From Clavelina lepadiformis (taxonomy: Eukaryota > Chordata > Ascidiacea > Aplousobranchia > Clavelinidae), in the NCBI RefSeq assembly GCF_947623445.1, contig NC_135242.1:8556001-8620000 (forward strand): a DNA stretch of 64,000 nt, written 5' to 3'. The position numbers and the translations under genes are program-made. Position 1 is the stretch's first letter. Every line of letters starts with the position of its first letter. The notes beneath the pieces are model-generated. The model made no database searches, had not been told where the DNA came from, and saw only the letters and a list, made by a program, of their open reading frames with translations. Positions 39,163 through 50,944 of the stretch are shown here, in pieces.

Positions 39163-40517
39163 GGGGAAGGTGGTCTAAAGCGGACCAACGGGGTAAAGTG
39201 GCACACCCCTCTTATTTTCTTAATAAAGTTTTTTAACCGCGCGGATACCACTAAGTTTAGTGAAGCATGACATAACGTGGTTGCAGACGCCATTATTCGA
39301 GGTTACGTGGAAAAGAAGGCAAGAAAAGGCACGGAATTCTTTTTTTGTACTCTCTGATCTATTGAAAGGTATGTCTTGTAACTTAGATTTTATTTTACAT
39401 GCATAAGGTAGAAGTTTGGTTGAATAGTAGAAAGGAGTTTTACTGTATCACGTACGCATTACATAGGTTCATTCCGCTTACTGACTAGCCAAAATTTTGC
39501 CAACAGTCAAAATAATAGTAACCAAGGGGTGGGGTAAAGTGGACCAGTGGTTGCTCCATCGGATGTTACTGATATTCCTATTGATCCTGTTCCAACCAAC
39601 ACCGAATCTTACTCCGTTAATGTTAGTTCAACTAGCATTGACTTGTGTGATGGCAGAAATATTGGCTTAGATGCGGCTGGTCTTCCCGAGATGCCTGAAT
39701 CGTTACCTGCACAGCCAATAGATGTAGCCCAACCGTCCTCTCCTGAAGATGCAAATTCCAGTTTCACAATTATAAGTCCTGTTGAAGTGCTTCCTATGCC
39801 GAAAGCAGCTCACACTCGCCAAAAGAGGAAGTCTAAGAGAGGTGCAACTGCTATTTTAACCAGTTCACCATACAAGAAGCAGTTGGCTGCAACGAATCGT
39901 AGCCAATCCGCGGTATCTGGCAACAGCAGTAAAACAAGTTCATCGAAAAAGCGTTCTATGAAGAAAGCTAAGGTTTCCAGGTCATCAATGCAGCAGAAGG
40001 ACACAGTCGATTTAAGTGATAACAACGTAGATGCAGAATGCTTTTACTGCAACGAATTGTATTCCAAATCATCCGAGAATGATGGGTGGATCCAGTGCTC
40101 CAAATGTATGCGATGGGCGCATGAAGCCTGCTCTGGGTGTAATGAAGAGGATGACAACTTTATTTGTGAATTATGTTTTTAAAAATTGATGGTGAACTGC
40201 GATTACTTTCATAACTACTTCGCTTATGATGACAATTTTTAAATAAATTGATTGTGATGTGGAACAAATTGCCTTGTTTACTCAAAACTTACGGTGGTCC
40301 ACTTTACCCCACACATGTGGGGTAAAGTGGACTATTGGAGGTGCTTTTAAATCAAAAAAATTTTATGTAAGAAAGCAAGCAATCAATAAAAGGGCACTTC
40401 AAAAATTATCGAAATACCTTAGAGTTAACTCTCAAAACAAACAAGTCAAATGTTTTGGTGAAATCAGTGAATTGTAACGATTAAGCCTTAGGTGGTCCGC
40501 TTTACCCCACCCTCCCC
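39163..40517 (+). mobile_element. Pogo-like DNA transposon, internally shortened
   Basis: Inverted ends GGGGAAGGTGGTCTAAAGCG and the complement of CGCTTTACCCCACCCTCCCC are flanked by TA on both sides (39161-39162, 40518-40519), as for the Tc1/mariner-pogo group. The word GGGGTAAAGTGG(A/C) recurs near 39190, 39533, 40297 (inverted) and 40319, besides the termini, and probably represents subterminal transposase-binding repeats. The interior codes only for the C-terminal part of a transposase-type protein (39547-40182). The helix-turn-helix and DDE domains are missing, so the element cannot move on its own. Confidence 0.82.
39547..40182 (+). CDS. Pogo-type transposase C-terminal region with PHD finger
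   Basis: The 211-codon frame opens without an ATG (39547 is GTG), so it is a tail whose upstream part is lost or spliced from elsewhere. It contains the block typical of the pogo/jerky-like transposase C terminus: FTIISPVEVLPMPKAA, then KRKSKRGATAILTSSPYKKQ. A basic Ser/Lys region follows. The protein ends in a PHD-type zinc finger with all eight ligands: C-F-Y-C, CSKC, WAHEACSGC and CELC. Many pogo-family transposases end in such a finger. It is fully open over more than 600 bp, which suggests a young deletion derivative or continued selection. No DDE domain. Confidence 0.7.
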   Translation: MVAPSDVTDIPIDPVPTNTESYSVNVSSTSIDLCDGRNIGLDAAGLPEMPESLPAQPIDVAQPSSPEDANSSFTIISPVEVLPMPKAAHTRQKRKSKRGATAILTSSPYKKQLAATNRSQSAVSGNSSKTSSSKKRSMKKAKVSRSSMQQKDTVDLSDNNVDAECFYCNELYSKSSENDGWIQCSKCMRWAHEACSGCNEEDDNFICELCF

Positions 40518-40519
40518 TA

Positions 40520-42258
40520 GTAGTAGTGTATTTACATGTAGTTTAAAAACGAATTAAATCAAACACATCCGGCAAAAGTTTATTTAGGTATTTATGCATG
40601 AATACGTTCGTTTCAAAGAAGATTAGCTCATTAACTTCCCAAATAACAAGCTCATTAATTGGCTCAGTGTTGTAACGACTGGATTCATTGATTTGACTCA
40701 AGTCACATTTTTTATGACTTTGTGGCGTATGTGATTGGTTTAACAAAGAAACCAATATGTGCTTCGAAGTATCTAACAAGCGAACTATCTGAAACCAATT
40801 AATCAATTGAAAAATGCAAAGGCGTATTCTTTTTAGTGAACACTTTGGCACTTCGAACCCTTGGCCACTAAATAATTATAATCAAGCAATAAAATAAAAC
40901 AACTTGCATGTATTATAATTATACAACGCGTATAACATTGACACAAATGGATAAGCAAAAATGTTTATCTGGTAAGCGGTAAGTCAGGAACACTAAGACA
41001 GCAGCAGTTGAACATCGAATCACGGTTGAAGAGTTCTCTCCTTACCCACAGCTAAATTCGACTGTTTGAGCGCTCTGCTTCTGTCTGCAGCGCAACGTCA
41101 CATTCTTATGATTTCAAAATTGGTTGCAGTGTGGTGTTTTGATCGTGGCCCAACGCCAACCGCGACAACTTGACCACTGTGACTCGAGTTAGGTGACGAC
41201 AGCGAAAATATAACTTTTGTCAATGATGGAAACAAGTCTTAGTGGTGGTGACACAAGTTACGTCAAGTCGTTAACAGTGCACGGCCCAGTCGAGTCAGTA
41301 ACGTTTATCAAATCCAAGTCTTGACACGTACCAAGTCAATATTAACGATTTATTTTTTGTTTTAGAAATAAACAACTTTTTGAATACTCGAAACGTAAAT
41401 ATCAGCATAAAATCTGACTTTATCCATTGTTGACGCTTTTGCACATTCAATAGAATGTATTGCATAGTGATTTTTGAATAAACAGATACCAAAACCGATT
41501 CTGTAACGATTTGAAATAATTTGTGTTGTGACTCGAATCAAGTCATTCGAAATTTCCTCATTAACACGAGTCAAGTCTTTCCATCCCTGTTTTAGGTAAT
41601 AAAAACGACTGTTTTCTAATGAATCACACTTTTCTGAAAGAAAATATCAACCAGACTAAATTTGAAACAGCTGTGACGTTATGGTAATCAATTTAACACG
41701 AGTAGCGTGACATCAGAATTTCTTTTAAGTTAAGAGCATTAACCTGACTTGACTCTATCCACAGATCAAATTGACTGGGGTATTAAGTTCACTGACTCGA
41801 GTCGGAAAAAATGAGTTGATTACAACCCTGGTTTATAGTTATACGATCCACGGATTCCTACTCTACGAGACAGTGTCCTGCAGGAAAGTAGTTATACAAC
41901 ATCTTATTTTCGAAGACGACTTTCGTATCAGCTACGTGTGGCAGTAGCACTAATAGTATATTTAAATCGCAAATGACGCGACTAATAACAAAGTAATGTA
42001 CGATAATAATCCCGAAGGCTCAAAGCAAAGCACAATGAAAGGTTATATACAACATGGAATCTTATAACATAATTACAAAATATATATATATACATGATGC
42101 ATATTCTATTGTTAGGAATTTCATTTCACATTCCAAATCAAATATTTGTAGTAGTCATAATACAATAAGATATCCATACACGGTACAGAATAAAATCAGG
42201 CCCGCATTCTTCTTCAGTAAAAAGTGCGTAAGTGTCAGTGCTTTTTTATTGTGACAGA
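40520..42258. repeat. Repeat-rich stretch with GACTCGAGTCA words
   Basis: From 40665 (CAGTGTTGTAACGACTGG) to 41830 (GAGTTGATTACAACCCTG) the ends are inverted over about 12 bp, and the interior is full of ACTCGAGTCA/ACTCAAGTCA words. A second end-like sequence AAGTCTTTCCATCCCTG at 41570-41590 suggests two elements, one within or beside the other. Flanking 8-mers do not match. A related stretch lies at 56920-57020. No gene; 42060-42090 is a short TA microsatellite. Confidence 0.5.
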
Positions 42259-45200
42259 TCATATTAACTCGACGTAGTTAGCAGGAAAGAGTCCATAACT
42301 CCCATCAGATGTCTGCCCTTTCCACCATCCAGGATCTATTTGTTCTATGTTGTAGATAATATCTCCCGGATCAAAAGATATCTCCCCTTCGTCCTCTGCA
42401 AAAGAGTTTGCATGCGCTCATGCTCACACTAAGCATCATGAAAAAGCATAATACAACCTACTGAAACCTAATTGATTAATCCACGTTATCATTGTAGTAG
42501 TGGCTGCTTTAAATAAGTAAAATTTATTGAGCAAATTTTTTATTAATTGTACCTGCTTGGTAGTCATACAAAGCTCTGGCATTCAAACCCTGCTGAGATT
42601 GGTCTTCATTTGCTGTGTCATAAACGCCTGTTACGCAAAATGTATGAAAAAAAAAAAATTTCAAAAAAACAAACAAAAGAAATAAAAATGCAACAACAAA
42701 ACCAAAATGCCTAGCTAGGGTGCAGGTTCAATTATATAGATTCAAGAGAAACAATTTTCAACATGACGTCTTGCATAAATTGTTAAAATAATATCTTACT
42801 TTCTTGATTAAAGCCAGCCTCCTCATACACTGCTGCGGCATTTGGTTCTTCTGATTGATATGCACCTTCCTGGTATGTTGGTTCTGGTTGGTATTCTGGT
42901 TGATATGCTTCCTCTGGCTGGTATACCTGCTCTGGTTGGTGGTATTCAGGTTCAGGCTGATAGTCTTGCTGTGCACTGTAGTTTGGTTCTGGTGGTGCTT
43001 GGTATTCTTGTTGTGGCGGTGGTGCTTGGTATTCTTGTTGTGGTGGTGGTGCTTGGTATTCTTGTTGTGGTGGTGCTTGGTATTCTTGTTGTGGTTCGGG
43101 CTGCTCAGGTGGAGTTTGGTATTCTGGTTGTGGTGGTTCAGGCTCTTGCTCAGGTGGAGGTTGGACATGTCGCACAGGTTTAGATGCGACAGGAGGAAAT
43201 GATTCCTGCTTCTCACTTACACTGGATGTTCTTGAACTACTGGAGCTGTACTTACTAAAGATGAAGTGAAAGACGTTATAAATTTGTCAGTCCATTAAAA
43301 GACAGTGGAACCATGATGACGCAGCCACCTTTGGGACTGACAAAAAGTGGACCTATTATTGAGGTGGGTTCCATGCCAAAAATTTTTTTCAAAAGCAAAG
43401 TTTGTAAATAGTTTGCCGATGCAATTTTTTACTATTAAGATCATCCCTATTTTCTAAGTTAGCAGATTATCCCTGGTACCAGGGACAACATTAAACACCT
43501 TATTTCTGGCTCAAATTTTCATGTCTGAGCTTCTATTTTTTTGCCAGCACGCAGAAATAACCAAATGATTAGTGGTGTTAGAGAGTTGATTAACACGGTA
43601 ATCCAAGATTTGGGACTGAAAAACAAGTGTTCATGATTCGCAAACCAAGGTAGTCTCTTTACTAAGATGATAGCTGCATGTAAAAAAGTCGAATAATTTG
43701 GCACTGAGAAACTGTTCGCATAGCTGAGGTTCCACTGTGATTAAAAATAATTAATCAGTGCAAAGCATGTGACGTGATGTTAAATTAGTAGTAAGCCTAA
43801 TAAGTATATTTAGCAAAGTAGTTTGCATGGTTGCTAACCGAACTGGTGGAGGTGCATTCGCTTCTTTCTCCCTCTGTTCCCACATTGCTCTTGGATTGTT
43901 TGATCGCTTTGTTATCATTTGCTCTGCTTCCTAACCAAGAAATAAAACATTTCTGTCAAGGTTAAACACAAAGTTTCCAAATCCCATCAGATTACAATAA
44001 CCATATTCTGACAGGCAAAACAGCATCAATGAGTATGAATGTGATTTTGAATGGTTTCTTGAGCTTAGACATCATTAACCGAGGTTGGATATGCTAATAG
44101 ATATTTTTAATTTATTGGACAATTAAAAATGTGAAGTTTATTGTCTAACGTGTGTTCGTAACTGTCATGTTACCAATTAAAAAGGATGAATTATTCAGTC
44201 TATTGCAGTGGTTCTCAACTTGTGGTACGCGTACCACTAGCGGTACGCGTACCACTAGCGGTACGCGAGAGCGTTTTAAGTGGTACCGCGTACCGCTGAA
44301 CATGATTTTCGATGTGCTGTGAGTAATGTGTTGCCCCGGATAGACAAGCTTGTGCAGAAGAAACAGTTGCATCTATCAAATTAAATTGTGTTCTCTTGCC
44401 ATTCATTGGTGTTATGGTATAGTAAAAACGGTAATAACTAATAAATACCGGTACATTTGAGTAAAATAAGTCATTCAGGAGCCAGGTGGTACGCAGTGTA
44501 GTAAAAAAAACGAATGAGTGGTACGCGATTGCAAAAAGTTTGAGAAACACTGGTCTATTGTGTCACAATAATCGGTTGGCACTTCGATTAATGTGATTTG
44601 TCCACAATTATGACGTTGTTTTTATGAAAAGCAAATACTGTAGTGGTGGTCGCATAAGCGTTTAGAAGTTGATCAACCAGTAACAGAAAAGTCTACAGTA
44701 AACAGGTGGTTCAAAATTGCTGGAAGACAGTGACAAAGATAGCTATGCTATGATGTACAAATCTTGAATAATATTTTTTCTGCAACTCTACAACTTCATT
44801 GCAAGGGCAGCCTGGAAAGGAGTAGATATGTAACCAGGTCATGGGCATATGTCTCTATTTGCTGCAATTACAATGTGCAGATTTTTGCTGATTAAACATT
44901 TAGATTACATTTACCCTAACAAATTTCTTATGAGGATTTCATATTGACAACTACTTTTCCACACCTCAACATATAGCACTAACTAAGGCAAAGGAAAGGG
45001 CCCCTAGAACGTAAACATACAAAATTAAGCTCAGATACATCTCTTATTTTTAATGTACTTTTGTGAACTAGATTAGGCCAATCCGCACAACATACAAAGA
45101 TTGGGTTGGGAAATGAAATTCAAAACATAACAAGAAATATACCAAGACAAAAATAAAACAACCTGTGCATGTTCAATTGACTGTGTTCTTCTTGCTCTTC

Positions 45201-48200
45201 TTATATCTTGCAAAGCTGCTTCTTGTTCCCTTTCCTGAGCCTCCTGGAATAACAAAGAAGTGTTGGTATATAGACTGCTAAAGCATGACCCTTCATCACA
45301 GAATGGATTAGAAATGAATTCAAAACAAGTCTTCTTCCTCACCCATCGTTTTTTCTCTTCCATCCTGCGAGATGCATTGTCATCAGCAAGCTTTTGAGCT
45401 TTCATTTTCTCAGAAATCTCTCTCTCCCTCGCAGCAACGATGTTCTTACGATTCTCCTCTGATCTGCGATAAAACAATACGTTTACTTCAAGTTGACAAG
45501 TTTTATTTAAAACTATAACTCAAAACAAAAATACTTTGTTTCACGTTCTTTCACTTCAACTGCTTCTTGTCGCCTTTTCTGTGCTTCTTTCTTTTTTTCT
45601 TCTGACCTTCTCGCATCTTCTTCTTGCTACGAAGAAGAGGATAATTTAGTCTTATTTAGTTAAGGGAGATGACTTGCAATTACTTCCATGAGATAATCTT
45701 ATTATGAAAGAAACATTCAGCTGATAAACTGTAAAAAAGCAAGTTATACACATTTAAGTTGTGATTTTACAAATAACATTTAAGAGCCAACTGTCTGGAA
45801 TGCTTAGATAAATAATGAACAAGCTTAGGTGGCAGAGTGCAATTAAACTGATTACTTGTCATATTTTGTTTTTCAAAACAATGCAAAACTTATACATTTT
45901 TTATTCTTGCATAACTCTCGAATGTTTCGAAATATGCATGAAATCATATTTATGCAGCAAACATTCACCAAAGAAAGAAAAAAGAATGGACACCATGCTA
46001 AAATCAATAAACAATCTATATATTATATATCCTTGTAAAAATGAAATTCTGGGTACCTGTACTTTCAACCAAAACTTTTCATTTCGAGAAGACTTAATTT
46101 CTTGTTCAGCATTGGTTCGTTTATAAACTGAACCCTGCAGCATGCAAGTTAACAAAAATAAAAGTAATGAATGTTTAGCAATTCACAACTTTACGAAATT
46201 AAATTTCTAGGAATCAATTTGTAAATACAATTTCATTTTTCAGATTTTAAAATTCAAGACATCTCGTTTGTAAATTACAAACAATAATAACGTGAAATCT
46301 TAGTGATTTTTTTCTAAAACTTCAATCAAGTAGTAATAGCCTAATTACGAAACAATTTGATTTTCAAAACTTAGATTTGAGGAAAAAGTTTTCATGTGTC
46401 AGTAAGAATAAAACCAATTAATAAACATAAAATAAACTTAAAAGTATGTATTTATACTTTAGTAAAAAAATACCAAAAAACAAAAAAAATTAAAAACGAA
46501 ATTGGATAGGCTGGGAAATAAGGTACTTGCCAAAAAATCATAATATTAATTGCAAGTATGAGTTCCCATACTGGACTTCCAACAACCAAAACTGATTTAT
46601 TTAAGCCGATTAATCCTGAAATGATTGGCAAAATCTTTAATAGAGGAAATCTTTATAAAATCTATAATTTAATTTATCAAAAAAACAAAAATGATAAATT
46701 AAGAAGCATGCAATAGCTACCCAAATAATACACCACAATAAACTTCACCCTAAAAATAGAATAATTTGTGTAATTTTTTTTTAGATACTGACTGAACTAC
46801 ATCAAGGTTTAGTTGAAGAACTTTCTTTTATAGATTAATTAATTATTATCCAAGTAGAGTATGTTCAGAACACCCAGGTATGACTTCCAAAGTATAAATA
46901 TACAAGACTGTTTACAGCAGGGGCGGGCAACATACGGCCCGCGACGGGATTTTGAGGGGCCCGCAGATAGTTTCCGGTCTTGCATGATAATGTGGCCTGC
47001 GGCCAAATTCTGCCGCAATCCCTGTATTGCGTCACTGAATAAGTCCAAGTTTGCCAACTTGAGAAAGATGGCCATGAATCTACTTGTTCTGTTCGGGTCT
47101 ACATACATTTGTGAGCAAACATTTTCGACCATGAACATTAATAAGACAAAGCTGCGTTCCAATCTATTCAGGAATCCGGCCCGCCAAGTACTTCATTTTC
47201 TCATATCAGGCCCGCCGACCGAAGAAGTTGCCCGCCCCTGGTTTAAAGTAACTATCACTGACTTGTAGTCACTAGATATTGTATGTACAGCAACGGTTCC
47301 TAAGACATTTGCATTTATTCATTCTTTTTAATTCTCACCATTATTACTCCAGGTTCATGACCACTACTAAGTTCAGACACAAACGTTTTTTGTATGAAAG
47401 TTCAAGCGCACACTGTGATAATCTATCTGGGTTTGTAGTGCTGAGCTGGCTAAGTAAGAATTGCAAGGTCTATAAAATCTTTTATACTGAAACTTTTAAA
47501 CTTTGAAGTCATTTAAGAAATTTATAAGCGGATAACAAACTGCACGACTAGCCTGTCAAGCTGAACACATTTTATGCTATTCTGCCAGCTAGTGTTGCAA
47601 GAAGGTTAAAATATGTGATGCAATCACTATCAAGATTTTTTTCAATATCTCAAAACTAGGAGCCGAAAAACATTTATCTTTTATGTAGGGTGCCGTAAGT
47701 CTAAAAAGGGTTAGGAAGCGCTGTACTAAAGGCTACAGTACTACATTCATGAGTTACAAACATATTATGCAGTAAAGAATGCATAAAGCACAACAGAACT
47801 ATTCTCAAAATACTAAGCAACTATAACATAATGATTAAATGTTAATGATCTGTATTGTCAAGCTGAAGATACAATACATGAACAACTTTAGTACCACAGT
47901 TTTTAATAATGTTATGTGAGATTTTTCAAAAAATATATTAATATTAATTATAATTATCTATACCAGTGATTCCCAACCGCAGCTCCAAGCTAGCCTTCTT
48001 GCGGCTCTCATTGACCCCTGAAAATCCCACAAAAAAATATAAAAAATCTATTTATAATAATTAGGGCGATTATTTTTTGACTTGTCAGTTGGAGTTGTAG
48101 TCAAGTTGGACATTAAATTGATTTGTGTTATTTTTCTTGTTAGTGTTGCTATTCGTTGGTACATGCTTTGGAAGAGATGGCTGCAATTGGTAGCCGAATA

Positions 48201-50266
48201 TGCTTGAGCCGACCTCATACGAAAGAAGAAGAAGGTACATGCTTTCATGCTTTAAAATTTTCATTTTAATTACTTGAGTGTTTTCATGCGGCTCCATACG
48301 TACTCTGAAGTTTGAAATTCGGCCCCAACACCAAAAAAGGTTGGGAACCACTGATCTATACTATACACCACAACACTGACAAAACTTAAACCTAATCCAT
48401 ACCTCCTTGCTTGTTGACTAAATGCAAACTGCAAATTTTAAACTTATGTAGGCCCTTAACATGGACATTAATAATTGACATATTTTTGTGCTATTTAACA
48501 CAGTATATTGTTTCTTTAAGAAATATACCACAGGAGTTGAAGCAGAGTGATCCTCCTTTGGAGCAACAAAAGAGAAATTGGAAGTGCTTTTTCTAACTTG
48601 TCGCATTATTTCTTCCGGTGTAATGTCATCATCATTGCGAGCATAAAGGGTCATGTGGCTTCCCTAGGGTAGAGTAGATGTAAAGGTAGAAGAAAGCGTA
48701 TGTGGTTGAAAACAAATATTGACAAACACTTGGAAAAAGCTTTTTGTATTATCTACAATTAGAAATATGTATCGCGCATTTATACTTTCACTTTAAACAA
48801 AACGAGACAGCAACTGAGAGTAGAAGAGTTAGTTTTAGAGTTGCTACTGAGATTTAATACTCTTAAATCTTCCTTGCACACAAGTACAATTTGTTGCTAC
48901 TAACATATATAAAACATAATAAAAATGTTTATATGATATAAGCTGTCGCCAAATCTAAAATCAAATATGCCTTATTGTTATACATATATACAGTTGATAA
49001 TAAAATGCAACAAACTTAACAAGAAATTAAAACTGGAAAAACAAAGACATATTCAACTGAATAGCTGAAGTAAAATACCTTAAAAAATCTGTTTACATCT
49101 TTCACATGGTTGGCACATGCACCTTTTCTGGTTGCTGGAACTCCATCACCTTGCTGATTGAAATACAAGAGCATGAAAAACTGAGATGTTATACATAAGA
49201 ACTAAGGTTTTCAAAAAGTCAATGCTTCGTAATTATAATAAGGCATGTTCCATTAAATGTGTCATAAACTATCCAATCTGATGTTGATTTATAGAAAATG
49301 TTCAGATCTACAGGGATCAGAGGTTGAAAAAAAAAACATATCATAGACCTACTTACAATAACAGAATGTTCTAATAAATATAACATACATAAATACACTT
49401 AAAGACAAAACAAGAAATAGTTTAATGAAGCAAATCACATCACAGTTTTTTCCAGTCAAGATTGCTTGCATATACCAATCGCAAAAAATTACACTTTCAG
49501 TGAGTTTTACTAAACAATAAGACCTCAACTTACCCAAACAATTAAAATATATTTTTTCATGTTTGTGTTAGGGTCATCAATGCGCACAAATGCATACATG
49601 ATCTTCCCATTGTTAAACTCCCCTTCCAACTCTTCCAGGCCTTCATCTAACACATAAAATAGACTGTCAGCCACATAAACTATTACAATAAAAACTTGTC
49701 CTGTTAAATATTTGTGTTAAGTTTATATACCAGACATGAAACTTAACAAACAAGAAGCAATGCAGATAGTTTGCATATATACATTGTTAACATTTAAAAC
49801 AATGTATCCTAAATTTAACTTCGATAAAGTTAACCAAACTTCTCGGCAAACCTATTTTTGATTTTGACTATTCAAAATTGGCGAGTAATGGCGCATAATT
49901 GTAATCACGACTACTTGCCTCCAGTAGCCTGTACTTTAATGTCATTATTGTTTCCTTCATATGTAAATAGAGCCCTGCAACAAACCATATGTGGAGCTGT
50001 CGATAAATATGAATAACCAAATGCTAACCATAAGCTTGATGTTTTAAGAAGCACCATAAAAAAATATTGCCCTTACAACCTATGGCTAACCAAACACTAC
50101 CATATATAATACATTATTGCTAACTTTTCTTAGGTATGACAACTGACATCTAAAGCATATCACTAAGCTTAAAACATACTCACCAGTCTGTGTCACTTTT
50201 GTCATTAAGGACATCATTATAGGCATCCACTAATTTTTCCTTGTGTTTAAAAAAGTTTACACTCAT
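42259..50266 (-). CDS. DBNL: Drebrin-like protein (DBNL/ABP1), ADF-H plus SH3
   Basis: Thirteen coding exons in transcript order: 50266-50184, 49974-49919, 49646-49534, 49153-49079, 48663-48529, 46134-46057, 45626-45535, 45463-45343, 45243-45163, 43930-43839, 43254-42800, 42627-42553 and 42395-42259. Together 530 residues, no phase error. Residues 1-135 form an ADF-H actin-binding domain ([31 protein letters not shown]). The linker [20 protein letters not shown] and a charged coiled coil ([17 protein letters not shown]) match DBNL. Next comes [13 protein letters not shown], then a Pro/Gln/Tyr-rich repeat. The C-terminal SH3 reads [36 protein letters not shown]. The family links F-actin to dynamin and endocytosis at the cell cortex. 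Intron 2 (49647-49918) has a GC donor. The introns hold at least four MITEs. Confidence 0.96.
42882..43170 (-). repeat. Coding tandem repeat QQEYQAPP in DBNL
   Basis: Within the largest DBNL exon, 24-27-bp units encode QQEYQAPP(P) four times in a row (43010-43110). They are flanked by looser [16 protein letters not shown] units. The minus strand is strongly C/A biased here, the plus strand G/T biased, which creates long shadow ORFs in other frames. Confidence 0.85.
43303..43737. mobile_element. Tigger-like MITE in a DBNL intron
   Basis: The ends CAGTGGAACC and GGTTCCACTG are inverted. The left subterminal region has ACCTTTGGGACTGACAAAAA, and the interior mirrors part of it near 43610 (GGGACTGAAAAACAAG). 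About 435 bp, non-coding. The flanks ATTAAAAG and GATTAAAA are similar but offset, so the target duplication is uncertain. It lies between exons 10 and 11. Confidence 0.6.
44206..44552. mobile_element. hAT-type MITE in a DBNL intron, 8-bp TSD
   Basis: The 347-bp element starts CAGTGGTTCTCAACTTGTGG and ends AAAAGTTTGAGAAACACTG. Exact direct repeats GTCTATTG flank it (44198-44205, 44553-44560). CAGTGGTTCTCAA is a hallmark terminus of a hAT subgroup that includes Charlie/SPIN-like elements. Near the left end a GGTACGCGTACCACTAGC unit is tandemly repeated about 2.5 times. Confidence 0.93.
46918..47240 (+). mobile_element. Shortened hAT element keeping the transposase C terminus
   Basis: The 323-bp element starts CAGGGGCGGGCAACATACGG and ends AGTTGCCCGCCCCTG. 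Flanks GTTTACAG and GTTTAAAG (46910-46917, 47241-47248) are an 8-bp duplication with one mismatch. The interior still codes for [20 protein letters not shown] followed by [18 protein letters not shown]. This is the hAT C-terminal dimerisation motif (F.STY.CE..FS.M...K...R). It is an internal-deletion derivative of an autonomous hAT element. It sits in the large intron between DBNL exons 5 and 6. Confidence 0.9.
47964..48353. mobile_element. hAT-type MITE in a DBNL intron, 8-bp TSD
   Basis: The 390-bp element starts CAGTGATTCCCAACCGC and ends AAAGGTTGGGAACCACTG. Exact direct repeats ATCTATAC flank it (47956-47963, 48354-48361). The left arm contains TTGCGGCTCTCATTGACCCC and the right arm GCGGCTCCATACG. 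No coding sequence is left. It is a different family from the MITE at 44206, although both ends begin CAGTG. Confidence 0.94.
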
Positions 50267-50944
50267 CTTATTCCAAAAGCAAGAATCGTGAAATTAACAA
50301 CAGAATTATTCCTACACAAAAAATATGCAAAATGTGAAAACTGACAATCTTGAACAACAATACTGTAAATAACAGTTTCATAAATACAAGGAACATATGC
50401 ATTTGTCGCCAAATTTTTTATTTAATTCATATACACAATTTGTAACATTATAAATAAAATGATGTGATGGAATACTAAAATCTACAGTATTATCCTCAAC
50501 AATACCTGCAAACATACAAATTCAAAAGAAATAATGATCCACAGAAAATTTGGAAGATGTGCTGACACATACCATACAATTTGGTAAAGTAGTTTTCATG
50601 CTGTATATATTAATCTATTGAGAACCATTTCCAAAAAAGTTGTACTTTTGCACATAAGGTACAAATCAGACCGCTTATATATTAGCAAGATATGCAAATA
50701 ATTTTACAAAGAATCCTTGAGGTACCTCTACCAATGCATATCAAAATATTTTAATTCTCAAGCACAATTCATTTCTAGTTGCTGACAACATTTGCACGAT
50801 ATTACATGCATCACTATCTAAAACGACAGTTAAAATAACTGTATGCATCACTAAAATGGCAGTGTAACTACCAATTTCTCTGAAATTTCCATCAACTTTG
50901 CATAAAAAGATTCCAATGCAGTGTGAACATGATGCTGGCCAATA
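50267..50944. other. Spacer between the C1orf52-like gene and DBNL
   Basis: 678 bp, AT-rich. It should hold the DBNL promoter and the 3' UTR of the upstream gene. The length is too great for a typical tunicate operon with near-zero spacing. No further ORF. Confidence 0.5.

Noticed and set aside
42842-43202. Long plus-strand ORFs rich in Val/Leu/Trp opposite the DBNL repeat
   Set aside because: They are antisense shadows of the CA-biased QQEYQAPP-coding repeat; the minus-strand frame has correct splice phases and a known protein.
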